Source: Brachynemurus nebulosus
Lineage: Eukaryota > Arthropoda > Insecta > Neuroptera > Myrmeleontidae
NCBI GenBank assembly: GCA_035578155.1
Contig: JAPWDM010000005.1
Coordinates: 51,838,454-51,902,453, forward strand
DNA: 64,000 nucleotides
Direction: 5' to 3'
Of the stretch, positions 22,350 to 35,600 are shown in pieces. Under the pieces are notes generated by a model. It worked only from the letters and a program-made list of their open reading frames with translations. It made no database searches and had not been told where the DNA came from. Positions within the stretch are counted from its first letter, which is position 1. Each line of letters opens with the position of its first letter. Both the position numbers and the translations under genes were made by a program.

Positions 22350-25300
22350 GTCGATATAAGTTTTATTTTGTTTGAAAGTGGGCTATTAAGGTTGAAACAA
22401 TTGTCAACAATTTAAAAATAAACATGATATTTTTTATTAAGTAAAATACCTATTTGTTTTATTATTTACAAATATGGAATACCATAAAGTAACGCTCGAA
22501 TTCCTAATCATCAGGAAGAATACGATTTGAAAGTCGGCTCGAAATATTATAATTTATTTAACGCTTTGTGTTAAGCACGTTAATAATATAAAGTGTATTA
22601 GTTTAGTAGTCATTTAGTCATTTTAGGTTATATGACCATCAACGTGTAAATTATAGTGATGTGTATATTTTCATATTTCCTTATATCGATTTTCACAAAG
22701 TAATTTTTTTTTTGATATTAATTTTCTTCCTCTAGAAAATCCTTTTAATTTTGCTATTCGATTCTTGAATTCTGTCCCGTAACTTACTCGTAAGTTCAAT
22801 TAAAATCACTTTTTTCTATACATTGTGACAGAGTATGATCGATGGAAAACTTTTTCTAGAACACAAACCAGAGTAAATTTTACGTTTCGTCCGTGGACCA
22901 TACCCTTACTCACTGACTGATGATATGACAAGGTAAAATTTGAAAGTATAGGTTTATGATACAGTGCACATTCTGAATATTTACGTTCTCAATAGTTCCG
23001 TTTCCCCAGTTCAAAACTCGAGTGTTACCACCACTCTACCACCTGTTATAATATTTATTTCATCAAATCTAAGAATTAAAAAGTTTTTTTTTGTTTATAT
23101 TAAGTGGCAGAAAAAGTATCTAAATTAAATAAATCTAGTAAGACAACTTAAATTTGTAACATCATATTCGACTAACTAGTCAGCACTGCTTTGATTGATC
23201 CACTGCATACGCTGATAGAGTATTCAGGTATTCTCATTATGTGAACAATTAAACATAAATCTATGTTAAGCAGGAATAAAAAAATTGGTTTGTATATACA
23301 AAATAAAAATAATGAAAAACATTTAGAGAAGCGAACGTAGTCTTGCAAAATTTTATGAGGAGATATATATTTTATTTTATCAGTAAACGAAAAACATAAA
23401 CCACTGAGTTTTATCGTATGGTTGTATAAAAAATATTAGTTTAAATTGAATTTTTAAATTATTCAGACCCACCTACTTATTTTGACGCTCCTGAAAAGTC
23501 TTTAATTTTAACAGGCCAACAAATTATTGAACTATAAATTTTAAATCTAGACGTAAAAATATTCTTGTACCTTGCCAGCGAGCGACTGGCCTTTTGTGGG
23601 AAAACAACATTTCCTGGAAAAGCAATCCCCCTCATTTCATTCTGTGGAACTATTGAGAAGGAACACTGTATTATAATTTAATTAATTTGTGTGACAGTGG
23701 AAATATTTTCATATTTTCAATTAAAATTATTTAAGAGTCGATAATAAATACCTAATTATTTGTGCAGTGGTGTTTGTACAAAAGTCAAACTAACTGTAAG
23801 CTGATCATTCTGACCATTTATTAATGGCCAATAATAAAGAAATTGTAATCTACCAAAAAAAAGAATAAAGAAACTTTTATTAATACAAAAAATTAATATG
23901 ACTGATAAAATTGTTGTACAAATATTGTTCTGGATATATTTTGAGCTGATAAAAAAAGTGCATGCAATAAAAAAAATTATATTTTGATAAAAGAAGCATT
24001 GACCTCAATTTTATTTACTTAACAAAAAAATTCAAGTACCTTGAAAATATTTTCCATTTATCTAACATCAATTAAAAATTGTGCAAATTACAATTTCCCG
24101 AAAAGTCATCATCGACTTTCCTATGAAATAACTAGTTAATGATCTGTTGGAAGAACTGAATAAAAAGTAGACCATAATATTTAAGACTTGGAAATAGAAA
24201 ATAATCTCTTATTAAACTATTTGGAGTTTTATTAAAACAAAACTTCAAATAAGTAGGATTTTTGAAAATCAGCAAGATATTGTAGGCTATTTGAAGAAAT
24301 AGAAAACTTGTACTCTATGTAAGCTGATATAAATGTTTGCTATAGACGTACAATTTGGGAATTTTAAAGCAATAAGATTTCTTCCGTTTTTTGTTTATAT
24401 ACAGTAATTTCTTCTTACGACACCAATCAGTTTATATTATCTACCTTTCAGGGAATTTACAAATGGAAAATTCAGCTAGTACAACTGTTGTCATTTTGAC
24501 TTCTCTAGAGCCCAAAAATGATGTTCAAAAAAAATTTATATAGGTAATTATATAGCAGCACGATAACTCTCAAACTATTTCAATCTGGAATGGTGAATGG
24601 AAACGGCATAAAAATTTCCACAAATTCTACCGGTCACGGAAATCGACACCATGACCTTCCAGTCCATTATTACTAATGTCAAGTGTAGTTCGGTTAGGGT
24701 CCTGTTAAATTTTATACAATTTATAAATATTAGAAATTTCATTTTGCAGCTATTTTGTTTTTAACAATTTCATCTAAAAATACACTTGCCAACTCCTAAA
24801 AACGTAATAAATGTTAATTCTTTTGTAACCACGTGGCGTAAGTTGCGTATATGTACCTAATATGAGTAAGTACTACTTTTACAATTTTGCCGTAACGTGA
24901 CTATTTCAACAGCATTTTTAAAAGTTTTTGTCTGCGTCCGTTGTTTATGAAATCCGGCTTTAGCCCTGGGAAAGTTCTGCAGTTGTGTTTTTTACTTTTC
25001 AATTTCTCTTCGTTAAAGGACACAAACGAAATTAATAACTCATCACTGAGTCAACTTCGTATATTGCGAAAAGCCACGAAAAATTCAGTTTATGAGTCTT
25101 TTCTGGAGACTATGGTACTGACCAAAGACCAGTGTGGGGGTCATAACTGTAGTTTATTACATTGCTCAGATAAATAGACTCTTACACTGTTTTTTCTTTG
25201 AATACGGTACTTGACTGTATTTAAAATTTGTGTCAAATGTTAAATAATTCTATGCATTATCATTACATATGTCCAATTTTAATGATGAAACATAAAAAGA

Positions 25301-26895
25301 TTTGATAACTATTTAGAAATTTTATTTTGAAAATCGCCATTTTTCAACAAATATTCAAATTAGTGAAAACGCGCCATTTCTTGGAAATGACGTAACATTT
25401 TGTAGCTAGATATGTCGATTTTGATAATTTTCATCGGTGAGGTGAAATTGTGTTTTCTTTTGAATATTTCTATTAGCTTATATACATATATTAATAATAA
25501 TCGACCAGAATTCAAATAAATAATTGCTTTTACTTCGACATTTTATGAATATAATCAAAGTTTTGAGGTTATAAATATTGACATTGACGTTTAATTGCTT
25601 CAAAATGTGACGTCACTATAGTGAAGTGTTTTTCCCGCCTTTTTCTCATTTAAAATAGTAGGGTTATTTTTTTGATGATTTTTTACAAAATCTGTCGAAA
25701 ATAAAAAAAATTACTTGACTGATATGGAAAAACAATGCTTTTAGAATATTTTTGTAACTTCAGTCAAGTACCCTATTAAAGAAATATTTCATTGAATCAG
25801 AAAAAATAGGTTTTTTAATCAAAAAAGTATTTTCTACAATTTTTTTTTCAATAGTCAAAAATATATTTTTTTGAATCAATAAAATGATTCCTTTGATTCA
25901 AGGAAAAAAAAAGAAGGAAATCTAATCTTTCAACAAAGAAGTTTTGAGAGTGTAAAAAAATTCAGACAAATCATTAGCACGATTCTATCGAAATCATTTT
26001 ATCTGTAACAGAATTTGCAACATCTGAGCCTTGAAGAGGCTATTGAACTTGTTCAACTATCAAAAACTGATTTAACTATCAAAAAATTGCATACCCGGCC
26101 ATAAAGTTCAATATAAAAAGTGCATAAATAAAATTATTATTTATTTATTTAACAAACAACCGACGTTCCTAATTAAAAATTTTTTAAACATAGATGCATA
26201 TACATATCTCTGTGGTACGTATATGTAACAAACAACAAAAAAGCAGTACATAATTATCAAACTTCCAATTGCAATGCCAAAAATAATATTGCCGATAAGA
26301 TAAGAGCACATTGCTCAGAAAAAATATTTCAGTCTGACTAAACTGAATGACTGGCTCTCTTGTTTCTGTTCTGTTAAAGTAATGTTGCGTTGTCTCTGTC
26401 AAAATTAACAAAAACATTACGCCAAATATATCACACAATGTATGTTTGCTTAATTCAAACGAGAATTCACTTACGGAAAATGTAATTGTGAGATTTTTAA
26501 TTTTTGATATCAATAATGATAATTTTGAAGCTTTAATTTACAGGTTACTCTGTGTCGACCGTGTCGACTGTAGTTATTGAGGCCATATTTATATTAGTTA
26601 CTGTAATATGGTTAATTTGGGTTAATAGTTTTATTTGATTTTTTAAGGACATTGAGTGCTTAAAAAAAATAATCCAATTAAAACCAACAAAATTCTAGAG
26701 AATTTTCGTGGAAGTTTTCTGTTAACCAGGGAGCCCACTGTTTTATATAATAATATGGCAAAATACATGACGTGTAGGTACTCCTAAGTGAAATATAAAA
26801 TTTTTGCTATAACCCAATGAAAACGACGTTAAAAAACTAAAATTTTGTATAGTAAGAACTAAGAACTAAGATGGTAAGCCTGATTAAACACGTAC
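22350..26895. other. Long non-genic stretch
   Basis: No supported gene. The dispersed repeat GGAATACCATAAAGTAACGC occurs at 22476. A degenerate DINE-like copy at 24470-24710 is listed separately. Open frames at 24941-25177 (plus, 78 codons) and 26184-26513 (minus, 109 codons) show no motif I recognise and have the composition of the surroundings. Confidence 0.45.
24470..24710 (+). mobile_element. Degenerate DINE-like copy, 5' half
   Basis: AATTCAGCTAGTACAAC, then TGTTGTC, then AGAGCCC followed by ATATA and CACGATAACTCTCAAAC, follow the same order as the 5' module, TA run and GATAACTCTCGAACG block of the better copies. The (TA)n has shrunk to a few repeats, and no 3' end is visible. Confidence 0.45.
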
Positions 26896-26899
26896 TTAA

Positions 26900-27936
26900 C
26901 GCCTTATTGCATGAATTATGAAGGAAGTGAAGAAAAAAATTTTTTTACTGAAAATGCCTTTCACTTCTTTTATTTTAGTAGTCAAATTAAGAAAAAAAAT
27001 AAGTCTTATTGTTAAAAAATTACTTAACGAAGCCATATATGGCTTCGTATGCATTCTAGTATTATAATTATAATCGATATATGACTTCGTATGCGTTAAA
27101 TAAAAAATACAATTATATCTTATGAAAATCTGTATGCAATTTTATTTGCCATTGTAACATAAATAAACATGACACTTTCCACATTTGGCGAATGAACGGA
27201 ATTTTGAGCAGTTTTGACATAATTGTCAATTTAGTTTTGTCCATTCGGGGAAATGGTCACCTTATCTGATCGCACAGACTTCAAAGGTAGGTCCTGATGC
27301 CTAGCTGGAGTTTTTCAATGAGTATAGGTGAGCCGAGCAAGCTAGATGGAGTACCTTTTCGGCTTGTTGCAGTACATTTTCTGGCCACAAAAGTTGATGA
27401 ACTGCCTTGGCTGGTGGGAGTACTGGGGAATCAGAAGCAAAATCATCGTCACTCACGAAGCCAACACCACGAATAGAATTGACATGCTGGGATGTACCAT
27501 AAAAGCGATACGAAGCCATATATGCCCAGTAATAATTTGGATTAAACGCATACGAAGCCAGATATGGCAACTTCAAAATAAGCTCCAAAAATCGAAGGAA
27601 ACAAGAAAACACACACGAATCACAACTATTCCATGTTCTTGAATATATAAAGAATGTGTTTTGAAAATTTTTGATTTTAGTACTTACCTTTTTATTGTTT
27701 AGTTTTCACAAATAAAATTAGCAGCAATTAATTGCACTGTAACGGTCGGACACTCTGAACATAACTTCAAATAATTTGACAACCCGTACTTACCAAAGAC
27801 AACAAAAATTACGTTCCGTTCCTAGAAGGAGTATAAAATTAAAATTTAACATTAGTTTCAAAAAAAAATTTTAATATGTTGAAAAAAAAAATAGTAAAAC
27901 TTAGAATCCATATATGGCTTTGTATGCGATAAGGGG
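26900..27936. mobile_element. piggyBac-like element with repeated internal palindrome
   Basis: The left end CGCCTTATTGCATGAA and inverted right end CCCCTTATCGCATACAAAGC are bordered by TTAA (26896-26899 and 27937-27940). Inside the 1037 bp, CGAAGCCATATATGGCTTCG at 27028-27047 is a perfect 20-bp palindrome. Half-sites of it (ATACGAAGCCATATATG and variants) recur near 27080, 27509, 27548 and 27908. The minus-strand frame 27301-27612 ends in an acidic stretch (SDDDFASDSP) reminiscent of piggyBac transposase N-termini, but no catalytic region is present. That frame may only translate the repeats. Confidence 0.7.
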
Positions 27937-27940
27937 TTAA

Positions 27941-28996
27941 GAGAAGCATCAAGTATTTAAAAAAAAAATATTTTGAATAAATCAATTATTAACCTAAAAC
28001 CTGGCAATATTTAACAACATTAGGCAACATCAAGTTAAATGACGCACGACAGAAGATTCAACAATAAAATAAAGTCATACTTATAGGTGTAACTTACAAA
28101 ACTGCAGTTTAGCACAAGAAATTTCCAAAAATCATAAATTATTTTCCTAACTGTACACAAAAACTAGACTGTACATATACTTAACGTCATTAAAATAAAT
28201 TGAAATAGGATATTCGTTATTCGGAGTAAAAACTTTTTTGGTAATTTCCAGTATTATTTTTCCTAACTTTGACTGATAGCCTTTCCACCGTGACTTACAG
28301 ATAATTTTTGTTGATAATTTTTACTTTTTATACGAAATATGCAGAGACAAGTCAAATATCATATACATAGATATAGCAAAAAATCGGTCAAAATCAGTTT
28401 CTAAATCACAAAAATATTAAAATTTAAGTTTAATTTGAAAAGCTAATTTACTAGGAATCAAAAAATTCACTTAGGTAAATGGTTAATTCTTTTTATTACT
28501 GGATATTGTTACCAGATATCGTTTCTAAAACTCGTACATTTTTAGAGGCTAAAGACGAAATTATACCATAACCAGACTGCCCTTCTACAATAAATGCCAT
28601 CTACATCATTAGTTTTATTATATTTGATGATAACCAAAGTACGACTTGATACCAAGATTCTTCTGGAATTGTGAGGGAAAATTAAGGAAATTCTTTATGA
28701 ACATACAGAATCAGGGTAACTAAAAAATTCTTCTTGGACAGATAAAATCTGTGACGCACTAATCCAGATACAATCTGTTCAAATCTTTTTTCAAACAGTA
28801 TAAATAGTAGTGAACAAAGTACATACTATAGTACACAGAATGTGTTAAAAAGAAATAAACTGTAATATATGCAACTATAAAAACGATTTTCCTCCCAACA
28901 TTAACGTGAACAGATTGAATTCGTCAGTATGATAGGAATCTTAACTCGAAGATTTTCGTTAACGGTGGTGAAAGTACTGATGAAAACCCAAGAAAG
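27941..28996. other. Non-genic AT-rich spacer
   Basis: Nothing recognised. Confidence 0.45.
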
Positions 28997-28997
28997 A

Positions 28998-29129
28998 AAT
29001 AGTATATTGTGCAATAAGTGCGGGAAATTGTCGATTGCCAACTCAAGCGAATGAGCGCACTCACTACGTTCGTGGGCTCATTCGCTTGAGTTGGCAATCG
29101 ACAATCCCGCACGAGTTGCATATACTATT
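28998..29129. mobile_element. Short near-perfect hairpin (foldback MITE)
   Basis: The left arm (to 29056) and right arm (from 29076) are inverse copies over about 55 bp, including TCGATTGCCAACTCAAGCGA and GTGCGGGA. They are separated by a loop of about 19 bases (CACTACGTTCG). The two overlapping frames on opposite strands that encode nearly the same peptide are a consequence of the palindrome. No target duplication is certain. Confidence 0.85.
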
Positions 29130-30594
29130 TTTTATTACGAATTTCACATACTTTTTTTTTCTGTTATTATTACTATTTTTGACATTTTTATTACTTTTTG
29201 AAATAATTTTTTTTGGACTGTTCGTCTTTTTTTCTGAATTAAATATTGTTTAAATTACTTTGTTGGTGGTTTCTATAGAAATAATTATGAAATATTTATT
29301 AAATGAAAAATCAAGAGGCGGCTTTGCGTGTTTTATTGTCAATTTCCACACGCAAAAATGTATGTGGGAAGAGTACAGTGGGCAAACAGCTATTTTGCTT
29401 ACAGAAATGTGTGCGCCAAGTTAGTATTTCTCCCGCATGAGTAATAAAAAAATAATTTTAAAATTCAAAGAGTTTTTTCAGAATACTTTCCAATTTAATT
29501 ACTGAGAAATCTTTGGAAATTGGGTCATTGTTTGAGACCGTATCAGCGTCTATCATATGTTGCCTTTTATTAAATAGGTATTTAAAAAAAAACGTATTAT
29601 GCAATACCTAATTATTATACATATATTTCTTTAAGTATGCTATAATATCTGTCATTTCTTATTGTTAAGATATCTTGTATAACGAAAAAAAAAATGTAGA
29701 TATTCTTAAAATTACAATTACCGGAAACTTAATAAAAATTGAACCCTTTATAAATAAAATTCGATCAGAAGCAGATGTTTTCTTTTGAAATGTTTCGAAA
29801 ACAAAAACATATTTTTATTGTTTGCGCTAAATATGAACATACATACTTGTAAATATGGCCTGATATATTTTTAAATTTATTGATAATTTTCGTCTGAAGG
29901 ACCACCGCGTCAAACACTATAACCTATCCCAACATATTTAATAATACGCTTTTATACTGCGTAGTGCCTACATACATACATACATAAAATATGAATTATT
30001 TAACAATATTTTTTTTAATAATTTTTTAAATTTATTTCTTTAATGTGTTTGTTGTGTTGTGTATTATTGACTGACGTCACATGCCGGTCGTCGCGAATTG
30101 CATACTAAAAAAAAAAAAATCATTAATAAACTAAATAGCCGACGACTTGAAAATGACCGAACTGGGTGCATTTTTATTTTAACATCGCGTGATCTCGAAT
30201 AATAATAAATAATGTACATTTTTTTTTCGTGAATTATTTTTCATGTCCTAAATTTGTTTGTAATAAAAATACAACGAAGCCGAGTACCTACCACGTATGC
30301 ACCCACGGAAAAAATGTGTACTTGGTAAGTAAGTACTACACTATTGATTTTGTTTTTAATTTTATTTTTGTATGTACCTATATAACTTTTTTAATTATAA
30401 CTCTATTTGAATACATGAAATTTATATTTTAACGTTTCCCGTTTTACTTCCTTGCAAATATCAAAGAGTAAGAGGAAGTTAAGTTTTACAAAAAATGCAG
30501 TGATGTTTCGCGTTGATTCTGTAAAGATGTAAAAATTATATTTATCATTACTGGTTAATAATGTGTAACAGAATAGGTCCCAAAAAGTAAAATA
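29130..30594. other. Non-genic stretch with possible regulatory features
   Basis: No coding gene supported. A TGACGTCA-like motif at about 30073 and a GTAAGTAAGT splice-donor-like site at 30325 follow a slightly GC-richer segment. These are too weak to call an exon. Confidence 0.35.
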
Positions 30595-30604
30595 CCCTTA
30601 AAAA

Positions 30605-31320
30605 GGGGATACTACGATTAGTATGGCGTCAAGATTTGATGACAGTTCCTTACAGAACTCGACAAAATAAAACGAAAAACAAGAATAAAATTTTTCGATA
30701 TCTCGCTTCGTTTTCGAAATATTAAACGTTAAACTTGTCTTTAAATTCGGATATATGGTATGTATAGTATGTGTAATAAATATTTTGACAGTGAACGTGT
30801 TCCATTTAGAAAACACAAACGACACTATGTGACAGTGGATAGGGAAAAAGTAATGCCAACCTTTCAGTGATTTTTGTACTTTCTTTTTTCACAAACAAAC
30901 TAATATTTTTTCGTTGAGGTTCCGAAAATGGGAATGCTCAGAATGACTTGGAATTTTTACTAGACACTCGACAATATAAGTTACGACTAGTTAGTTTTGA
31001 CGATTTACTTCAACTTTGATATAAGAACTAGGTGGTGAGGTTAGTTAAATTAGTTTTGACAATATACTTCGACTTTGATATAAAAACTAGGTCACACAGT
31101 GTCGTTTGTGTTTTCCAAATTGGAACACGCTCACTGTTAAAATATTACACATACTATACCTACATACAATATATCCGAATTTAAAGACAATTTTAACGTT
31201 CAATATTTCGAAAACGAAGTAAGATATCGAAAAATATTATTCTTTTTTTTTTCGTTTTATTTTGTCTAGTTCTATAAGGAACTGTCATCAAATCTTGGCG
31301 TCGTACTAATCGTAGTCTTG
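30605..31320. mobile_element. Foldback element with long inverted repeats and 10-bp target duplication
   Basis: Arms of about 225-230 bp (30605-30832 and 31093-31320) are inverse copies with scattered mismatches, e.g. ACTACGATTAGTA near each end and CAAGATTTGATGACAGTTCC further in. The element is bordered by CCCTTAAAAA on both sides (30595-30604 and 31321-31330). A 9-10-bp duplication with long inverted repeats is the Mutator (MULE) pattern. The central ~260 bp carries a direct duplication of TTAGTTTTGAC...TACTTC (30990 and 31052). No transposase frame; the minus frame 30598-30825 is not a gene. Confidence 0.8.
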
Positions 31321-31330
31321 CCCTTAAAAA

Positions 31331-32450
31331 TACCACATTAGCTCCAATTGACAAATTTAGTAAAATGTATATGCGTGTGCTTCGAAAGACGCGACGAACT
31401 GTTCGACTGCTGTTTGTGATGTACTAAATTTACATCTGTGTAAGTTATATTAGGATATGTTTAAATTTTCACGCTGAGCTGTGCAAAATAATATTCGACG
31501 GAAACAGGATTTGTAGCCGAAATCAGAACCGAAAGTTATTTAGACATGTTACAGTTTCAATTGTATGCTGAAACCTATAATGTAGGTACGAGGCACGAAC
31601 TCGCCCGAACGAAACGCGACAATTCACGAACACTTAGTTTCGGTGCGACCGAATTTTCGTTTGATTTTTGGCCGAAACTGGACGAGATCGAAGGTTCGGT
31701 CGGTCAGCAGTGCAAAACAATCGCTAATGTTTCAAGTATAGCTAGTTAGAAAGCGTCCATAAACTACGCAGTTCCATTTTGACCTGTTTTAAGTCTTACT
31801 AACCTAAATTAAAGAATTGTAGTTACAAATTTATAGAGACAAAATACCAGTATAATAAGTATTCTGTTTACTTGTAAAAATTTTTGGTAAAAGAATTCGC
31901 AAGGTTTGTCGTTTCATTTCCAAAAATAAACATTTTTAAACATAATAAGGAAAAATTTAATGCATAATTTTACATATTTCATTTAAACTTTTTTAAGTAA
32001 GTCGTATTAAATTATTTAGTTGCATATTTAAATGACCTTGCTTTATAACATTTTTACATAAATATAATAACAAATTTATAATTATTTTAGTACGTAAAAT
32101 ATTACAAAAATTTCTTATCACTCAAAACATTTTCAAAAAAACTGACAAATAATTTATGCGAGTATAATGTTTGAATAAGTTTTCTCTTATCATTATCGAA
32201 ATATGAAAATTATTCGTTTTAAATACCAAAAAATTTTTCAATTTATACTTAGATAAAATTTTGTTTTTTGTAAACAGAAATTGTTTTAAATAGTTTTAAA
32301 TAATTTCATTAAAACTGACTGTAGAGAGAGTCAACATTCAGTATCTCATTTCTACAGTCAATTTCAGAAATCCGTTTTACGTTAATCCTACACTTTTAGT
32401 TGTATCAAAAATGAAAAAAAAAATAGTAAAAAATCTAACCTTAGTAGATA
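31331..32450. other. Non-genic stretch with a GC-richer patch
   Basis: About 31490-31740 is richer in CG dinucleotides (ACCGAAAG, TTTCGGTGCGACCGAA, GGCCGAAACTGG) and gives a 67-codon plus-strand frame that I do not recognise. The repeated TTTCGG/CCGAAA elements suggest a decayed inverted-repeat element rather than a gene. Confidence 0.35.
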
Positions 32451-32458
32451 AGCCTAAG

Positions 32459-32678
32459 CAGAGCCGGATCTAAGGGGGGGCAGCTGGGGCACGTGTCTCC
32501 CTGCAGGTGTCAGGAGGCGGCAAAAGTGCAAGTTCGGGGGCGCCAAAAGGTTGAATTTGAGTTTTTTTTGCCCGTCACTTTCTTTTTACAAGAATTTTTG
32601 AATTTTGAAATTTTCTCGGGGAGGGCACCAACAACAAAGTTTGCCCCCCCCCTCATAATAATTGTAGGTTCGACACTG
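32459..32678. mobile_element. hAT-type MITE
   Basis: Starts CAGAGCCGGATCTAAGGGGG and ends GTTCGACACTG. It is bordered by octamers AGCCTAAG and AGCCTAAA, matching 7 of 8 bases. GC-rich ends with runs of G (left) and C (right) are shared in style with the hAT elements at 43990 and 57125. At 220 bp it is non-coding; the 65-codon frame inside is incidental. Confidence 0.8.
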
Positions 32679-32686
32679 AGCCTAAA

Positions 32687-35600
32687 TTAAAAATGATTGC
32701 ATCTACTTGCTGACGTTTTGTTTTTCCAAATTAAGCGTTATTTCTTATCGATCTCGAACATTTAAATATATTATTGTTTGACCACAGATATCTGGACTGA
32801 CTTTTCACAATAAGTTATCCACTTATCTAGACGGATATTAAAAGATACCATCGCTCATAAAACGGATAATATTTGTATGACATCATCAAGTACAATTTTT
32901 TCTTCTTTAAATATACAAGAATGATATGAATTATGGATCAGAATTGTTGGTGATATTTTGATAATTTGAGTGCCAAATTTTCAATTTTCTTTTAAAAATG
33001 GTTATGTTTGTTCAGAAAATGTGACTTACTTTCCGGATATGATTTTTCTGTTAAGTTCTGTGCCTATTTTCAATTTTGTGAATTAAAATAGTAGGTAAAT
33101 GGACCAAAATTCGCACTGAAAAGTTTATCTATAAGTAAATAAATTCATTTTTCCTTTGTGTTATTTCTTGATCCGCCAAATATTTTGGTATTCCAAATTT
33201 GGTACGCTAACGTAAGACTTTGGAAACCGCTGTTTTGTCGTAAAAGAAAAGTAACATTCTTATTTTTCGAATTTAAACATTATTCACACGGCTTCCTGAA
33301 TTTTGCTGTAATTTCTCAATATGTGGCGGTAAATTGACTTCCTCTAGTAAGAACAGTAATACGTTTCCATAACTAAATTATCTTAATCTTTGACCTTAAT
33401 TTGCTTAGCTTATTAGAAACCGTTTTTAATTACCAACAACTTACATATATGCGGGCGTGTCAAACTAAATCTAACACCAAAAGAGAGGTGTGGTTCATAT
33501 ACATAAATCCCCTTGGCGTCTGTTTGCAATGCAGACATTTCAAAATTCAATATTTAATTCACAAATTTGTTCAAAACAAAACAAGACAATTATATACGAA
33601 GATGAAGTCCAAAAAACGAGTCCAGCAGACAGACGTTTCCCATTTAATTTCGCTTTCAAGCAAAAAAAAGAATATATAAATCGTCTCGCCAAATCCGACA
33701 AGTGACCTTGGATATACCAAGTGCATTTAATAATGTAATTGGCCAAGTGAAAAAAAGTACTTCTTACGAATATATTACAAATAGCCAGCGGAGGGCATTC
33801 TGCTGCACTAAAAGACGGGCATACACGGTACATTAAAATGTATAGTAATAACACAACGTTATATTGAACAGCTGCAGTATGTATGTATGCAACTTGCGAT
33901 TTTTTTTTTGTACACCAAAAAGGCAGTAACAGTCTGTCTGTGTACACAAAGGGGTACACATGAAATATGTGCGTCGTCCAAGAAAAAAAAATTTATAGGT
34001 ATTATACATATAACATAAATTTTAATAATTTTGTCTCAGAAATTGTAACTTTAACGTCATCGATTTACTCGTGGTAGTTCTTAATTGTGACGTAGAACAT
34101 TTAAGGAACCTTATTTTAAGATGTGAAACCTGCTTGGTAAATAAAAGAGCATTTTGCAGTTACTGCCCTCTTAAAATTATTTTTTCGCAATCGTTACAAA
34201 ATCAAGACTTTTAGTGACTATTTTTACCAGTTTGACTGTTTAGTCAAGCATAGAGCACTACCACTTGCGATAGGGTAAGTACGAGAGAGATGCCGCGTCG
34301 GGAGAGATGCCGCAGTAGCCATAGTTCGTCCGTTGATAGATAGATAGTTCGTCCGTTGATAGATAGAACTCTTTAAATGATTAAGACGAGTTAACTCGTC
34401 CTGCAATATGGCGGCTCAAAATGCTATGATATGTATATATTCACTGGTACAGGTGCCGCCATCTTCCGAAATGTTCAGTTTTATCAACACTGTTTAGTAT
34501 AATTTATATTTTGTAAGTCCCTATTGTTCACTTTTTTGATGCTGAGATCTTTGATTTTTTTTTCTTTTTTTTTTTTTTGTAACTTTATCTATTGTATTTA
34601 TCACTGGCAGTAAAAAGTCCGGCATTTTGGACAAAAAAAAATTTTCCATATGGTTTGCTTAAAAGGCTTAAATGTTTAAAATAAGTTACTTATTTAAGCT
34701 GTATATGGTAACATTTATGATTAGTCCATCAGTTTAGTAATTATCCAACTTTTTATTATTGAAAAGTAAGTTTTTTAACATATAATATTTTATCAAGCAG
34801 TTAATTCATTAGAATTTTGGAATGTATATTTCATTATTTTAATGAAAATGAGTTTTGTTATTAATTTAGGTATGTATATTTGAAAAGTAGGTACTGTATA
34901 AAATTTAAGGTTAGAATTCCGCACTATGCTTGCTATAGCAGCATGCGACATCTATCCCAACAAAAAGAAGAGATGCCGCATTTAAAGTTGGTATAGATGC
35001 CGCATCATATTACATATTAAAAACATAGACTTACTATGCTTATTTCGAAATTTTATTCAAGAATTTAAATGTTAAATTTAAGAATCTTTTACGAATATTT
35101 TAAAAATTGATAATGACAAAATCTCAGTACTGAAAAAATGAAAGTATTTTTAAAAACGTCCCCCAGAATTTTTAGGGTTCAAAAAGCGCCCGAAATTATA
35201 TTACTCCTGGAACGATTTTAGGGCACGGAAATTTAAATATACTAATAAGGTCAATTTAGAGATTTTGGAGTCGTTTGCCTAGCGGTGTGAAGCATTATAC
35301 AAAATTGATTTTATACAAAATTTCAGACCATGTGACAAGCGAAGCGAAGCACTATAAGAATTGATTTTGTGCAAACGTCGGAATATATGACTGAAAAGTG
35401 CTTCTATTGATAATTAATTTTGTTGGAAATAATGATATTATTGTTATTGTTGCTAAACTAGAATTATTCAAAGATACATTCAACTTATAGTAAACATATT
35501 TACGTGCATTCTATTCTGTCTAAAAAGGCAATTAAAAATACTTAGAAAATTTATTTAGAAAGAAACATTGTGTTTAACCGAATTTAGAGTGTAGATAATA

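Noticed and set aside
26184..26513. 109-codon minus-strand frame
   Set aside because: No motif, composition like the surrounding DNA, no upstream signals. Probably chance.
28924..29253. Frames on both strands encoding nearly the same peptide (PTQANE...LIRLSWQSTI)
   Set aside because: This results from the near-perfect hairpin at 28998-29129.
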